Part shown: piece by piece, positions 12,275-14,225 of the stretch
How positions within the stretch are numbered: position 1 is the stretch's first letter
How the letters are laid out: each line of letters opens with the position of its first letter
Source of the DNA: Candidatus Woesearchaeota archaeon
GTDB taxonomy: Archaea > Nanobdellota > Nanobdellia > Woesearchaeales > GW2011-AR4
Assembly (NCBI GenBank): GCA_018303645.1
Contig: JAGVXR010000024.1
Location: forward strand, 1 to 14,225
Direction of reading: 5' to 3'
Length of the DNA stretch: 14,225 nt
Translations under genes and position numbers: made by a program
The notes under the pieces: generated by a model
The model's input: only the letters and a program-made list of their open reading frames with translations
Databases searched by the model: none
What the model was told of the DNA's origin: nothing

Positions 12275-12682
12275 ATGGCAGAAATCAAGATAAACAACAT
12301 GGTTAAATTCTATACATTATGCCTTTTGTCAACTGATTCGAAGCACGGATACGATTTAATCAAGGAATTAGAGAAAAAATTAGGAAGGAAGATAAGTGCA
12401 AGCAATGTCTATCCTTTCTTAAGCACTTTAAGAAAAAACAAATTGATTAAATTTGACAAAGTCGGGAAAAGGGATAAGAAAACATACCACTTGACACCTG
12501 ATGGTAAAAACTTTACAAAGCAGATGTTCAGCAAATTCGGCGATTTAATCAATATAGCGATAGAGCCAAGAATAACAGCATGCCCGTGCGGTTGCAAGAT
12601 TTATTCAGGCGGTTATACGAAAAAAATTAAGGGAAAAATCATGAAATTCTGCTGTTCACACTGTGCTAAGGAATATAAGTAA
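12275..12682 (+). CDS. PadR-type winged-helix regulator fused to Cys-rich TRASH-like metal domain
   Basis: The 135-residue product begins with a PadR-like winged helix (about 8-78): LLSTDSKHGYDLIKELE, then SASNVYPFLSTLRKNKLI as recognition helix and TYHLTPDGKNF as wing. The end carries six cysteines (C103, C105, C107, C126, C127, C130). C105-x20-C126-x3-C130 fits the TRASH signature C-x(19-22)-C-x3-C, with KFCCSHCAKEY resembling YHS/TRASH ends. A TRASH domain senses copper in Sulfolobus CopT, so this protein probably represses or activates the divergent copper operon according to metal. ATG 12275 is chosen because the TATA box at 12243-12252 gives a leaderless mRNA. An upstream in-frame ATG (12143) would put both promoters inside the gene. 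Confidence 0.85.
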   Translation: MAEIKINNMVKFYTLCLLSTDSKHGYDLIKELEKKLGRKISASNVYPFLSTLRKNKLIKFDKVGKRDKKTYHLTPDGKNFTKQMFSKFGDLINIAIEPRITACPCGCKIYSGGYTKKIKGKIMKFCCSHCAKEYK

Positions 12683-12690
12683 ATGCCCTT

Positions 12691-13251
12691 TTATTTTAAT
12701 ATTTCATTTAGCAGTATTTCCCACTGCTTTTCGTCAAAAGCGCCCAAAGCAATGTATTTTAGGGCGCCGTTCCTGTCAATAGCAAATTTCTTTGTTGTTT
12801 TGGTTGCGCTGTAATTAACCAATATCCCATATTGTCCGGGCGCGAACATTGTATTTTTTAATTCAGTATATCTTTTCTTGTACTCTCTTAGCTTTATCAA
12901 GTCCTCGCTAAGATCCAAGCTTATCGATATAAAGCTTATATTATTCTCGTACTTTGGATAGACATTAGATAATGCCTGGTAGTCCTGGGCGCAATAAGGG
13001 CACCAGGTTGCCATAAAATAAACTATTACCGGCTTTTTCTGCTTGGCAAAGTCGCTAAGCCGAACAACCTTTCCTTCAGTTGTAACTACAGTGAAATCCG
13101 GCGGCTTCTCGCCAGTTTTTATTGCAATCGCATTTATTTGGCTGAGCTGCTGCACTTCAGAGTATGTCTTTAGCTCCAAATCACTCTTGTAAGAACATCC
13201 GTAAACAAATGCAACAACAATGCTTAGCAGCACAATAAATTGTAATTTCAT
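12691..13251 (-). CDS. Membrane-anchored thioredoxin-like lipoprotein (TlpA/ResA type)
   Basis: The 186-residue product has a lipoprotein signal (residues 1-19, FVYGC with C19 as the lipid-modified Cys) and a thioredoxin fold of the TlpA/ResA type. Visible parts are EKPPDFTVVTTEGKVVRLSDF, then YFMATWCPYC with redox pair C84-C87, and FAIDRNGALKYIALG near the end. It would reduce or oxidise disulfides of exported proteins or metal-binding cysteines outside the membrane. The cis-proline before the FAID strand, usual in thioredoxins (PTxFxID), is replaced in NYSATKTTKKFAID. The start is ATG 13251; an in-frame start at 13362 would run through the repeat element and lacks a signal peptide. The stop lies 8 bp from the stop of the convergent regulator gene. 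Confidence 0.87.
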   Translation of the reverse strand: MKLQFIVLLSIVVAFVYGCSYKSDLELKTYSEVQQLSQINAIAIKTGEKPPDFTVVTTEGKVVRLSDFAKQKKPVIVYFMATWCPYCAQDYQALSNVYPKYENNISFISISLDLSEDLIKLREYKKRYTELKNTMFAPGQYGILVNYSATKTTKKFAIDRNGALKYIALGAFDEKQWEILLNEILK

Positions 13252-13263
13252 CTTCGGATTATA

Positions 13264-13362
13264 GCAAAAGACACAAGTTTTTAGACAATGAATAATGTCT
13301 TTTGCTTGTCGAAAATCAAAGATTTGCGAATGCTCGAAAATCCTTTTAGGATTTATCGACAT
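13264..13362 (+). repeat. Multi-hairpin element 3 upstream of the thioredoxin gene
   Basis: It begins with a perfect 10-bp inverted repeat GCAAAAGACA/TGTCTTTTGC (13264-13273, 13296-13305). TGTCGA (13307-13312) then pairs with TCGACA (13356-13361). Between them are hairpins AAATC/GATTT (13313-13325, loop AAA) and CGAAAATCC/AGGATTTATCG (about 13335-13359), joined by GAATGCTC (13328-13335). The order and the ATGCTC linker match the insert at 1306-1388 on the same strand. The element lies within the upstream region of the thioredoxin gene, so part of it may be in its promoter. Confidence 0.65.
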
Positions 13363-13409
13363 ATTACGAACGGACGACTATTGTATAATTATTTTTGTCT
13401 GTGAGTATA
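13362..13409 (+). other. Second copy of the covarying hairpin found at 5670-5717
   Basis: This 48-nt stretch aligns without gaps to 5670-5717 at 37 positions. Flanks TATTACGAA and GAGTATA are identical. The stem is ACGGACGA/TTGTCTGT (13370-13377, 13395-13402) with a 17-nt loop, the same length as in the other copy. Six of the eleven differences fall in the stem, and all keep pairing as read on the plus strand. Confidence 0.65.
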
Positions 13410-13456
13410 GAATTACGTTATTATATTAATCTTTAGGTTTCTAACTTCATATTTGG

Positions 13457-13957
13457 TTATTCCTTGCAGCAATCCACGATTTTTTTGATTATTGCCGAGA
13501 ACTTATCAAGAATTCCGTTTTTAGCATCTTTTTCTTCAAAGTTCTCCATATCTTTAAAGTCCACCATCTTTGTATTGATTGCGAAGAAAAGAGAGTAAAG
13601 ATTAAATGCGTATGTAAAGTACATATTCGCCTCTTTTACGCTGCCTTTTGAAAGCTCTTTTGTCCCAACCTCAATAAGGCGCATGCTCGCAGCAAGAAGA
13701 TGCTTGCTTATGCACCATTCCTCGCCCTGCGGGTTTTTGACTATTCTTCCAAGCAAATTTTTCCTTAAATTTCTTACAGAATTTAACATTTCCAGATACT
13801 TTTGGTTGTCTGTCTTCATTGCTGTGAAATAAAAATGCTCCTCAAGGCTTATCAGGTTCATCAGGGCTATGCTCAAGTCCTCGTCTCTTGACAAGTCTAT
13901 TTCCCCTTGCTTTGCCTCCTTAACCTTTTCCAGCCAATTTTTTACTTCGTTTTCCAT
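13457..13957 (-). CDS. Helical protein of unknown function
   Basis: I do not recognise this 166-residue protein by name. It appears wholly α-helical and soluble, without signal peptide or membrane segment. Distinct stretches are SIALMNLISLEEHFYFTAMK, a central NPQGEEWCISKHLLAASMRL and EANMYFTYAFNLYSLFFAINT, ending with IVDCCKE. The central motif looks conserved-family-like (Trp-Cys, Lys-His-Leu-Leu). The start is ATG 13957, which follows the upstream stop TAA by one base. An in-frame TTG at 13966 would overlap that gene. Coupling to the upstream membrane protein gene is likely, so the two may work together at the membrane. Confidence 0.7.
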   Translation of the reverse strand: MENEVKNWLEKVKEAKQGEIDLSRDEDLSIALMNLISLEEHFYFTAMKTDNQKYLEMLNSVRNLRKNLLGRIVKNPQGEEWCISKHLLAASMRLIEVGTKELSKGSVKEANMYFTYAFNLYSLFFAINTKMVDFKDMENFEEKDAKNGILDKFSAIIKKIVDCCKE

Positions 13958-13958
13958 T

Positions 13959-14225
13959 TTAGCCAAAAATCAAATACAAAATTAAGCTAGATGCAATAAG
14001 AAAAAACAAGGTTATCGCAATTCCTTGGAACGGAAACAGCACCTTTCCTTTTGCTTTTTTGATGTAACTGTGGATAAAAAAAGCGAATAAAGCTGTAACC
14101 CCTCCGATAATGCTGCCAAGAAGCATCTTATCAACCCAATAAACTTTGTTGAGTAACGAGCCGGAAGAGCCAAAAATCAATAATGGAAGGTAAATGCTGT
14201 CGCTGCTTATGCTTAACAATGGCAC
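13959..14225 (-). CDS. C-terminal part of a membrane protein of unknown function (5' end outside window)
   Basis: The frame is open to the window edge, so only about 88 C-terminal residues are visible. There are two clear hydrophobic helices: MLLGSIIGGVTALFAFFIHS, and GIAITLFFLIASSLILYLIF at the very end, split by a basic loop YIKKAKGKVLF. A less hydrophobic stretch near the edge (SIYLPLLIFGSSG) may be a third. No family motif can be named. A GTG codon at the edge could be a start but cannot be trusted without upstream sequence. The next gene's ATG lies one base after its TAA, which indicates one operon. Confidence 0.6.
   Translation of the reverse strand: MPLLSISSDSIYLPLLIFGSSGSLLNKVYWVDKMLLGSIIGGVTALFAFFIHSYIKKAKGKVLFPFQGIAITLFFLIASSLILYLIFG

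Noticed and set aside
13252..13362. N-terminal extension of the thioredoxin lipoprotein
   Set aside because: It translates the hairpin element and would bury the lipoprotein signal at residue 38.

Overview
The window looks like archaeal chromosome, probably from a small-genome DPANN-type lineage such as Woesearchaeota or Pacearchaeota. That lineage is inferred from gene style; no marker gene here fixes it. The archaeal signs are AT-rich TATA boxes 25-30 bp upstream of start codons, which implies leaderless transcripts (1669-, 2008-, 3514+, 12275+). There is also a tRNA-Val(CAC) behind a TATA box, an MIP18-family protein and an isoaspartyl methyltransferase. Genes inside the long operon instead use clear GGTG-type Shine-Dalgarno sites.

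Layout. 1-1161 (+): the 3' end of an acidic protein of unknown function, then two small related tail-anchored membrane proteins. 1208-1418: tRNA-Val whose 3' end is repeated 135 bp downstream, with a multi-hairpin insert between the copies. 1415-2008 (-): a SemiSWEET-type sugar transporter and an MIP18/SufT-like Fe-S assembly protein. 2039-4155 (+): a PaaK-like adenylate-forming enzyme and protein-L-isoaspartate methyltransferase. 4217-5563 (-): a DEAD-box RNA helicase with an Arg/Gly/Ser-rich tail. 5620-5810: a gene-free stretch of strong inverted repeats. 5833-6882 (-): a membrane-anchored PQQ-type sugar dehydrogenase homologue. 6884-7160: a dense field of inverted repeats.

7273-12148 (-) is a metal-handling operon, most likely for copper. 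In transcription order it holds an 11-residue ORF ending Cys-Cys, a secreted Met-rich membrane protein, a short-chain dehydrogenase, a membrane protein with CCxHH and GGHH motifs, a 41-aa YHS protein, a YgaP-like membrane protein, a 52-aa Cys-rich protein and a CopA-type P1B ATPase with its own N-terminal YHS domain. Divergent from it, across a nearly symmetric promoter, is a PadR-type winged-helix regulator fused to a Cys-rich TRASH-like domain. It is the obvious candidate copper sensor.

12691-14225 (-): a lipoprotein thioredoxin of the TlpA/ResA type, a conserved-looking helical protein of unknown function and the 3' end of a membrane protein.

The most unusual non-coding signals are three. 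First, a family of multi-hairpin elements shares an ATGCTC linker at 1306-1388, 6884-7160 and 13264-13362. Second, a 48-nt hairpin occurs twice (5670-5717, 13362-13409) with compensatory base changes in the stem, so it probably acts as a structured nucleic acid. Third, an element sits in the tRNA 3' end like a miniature integrated element.
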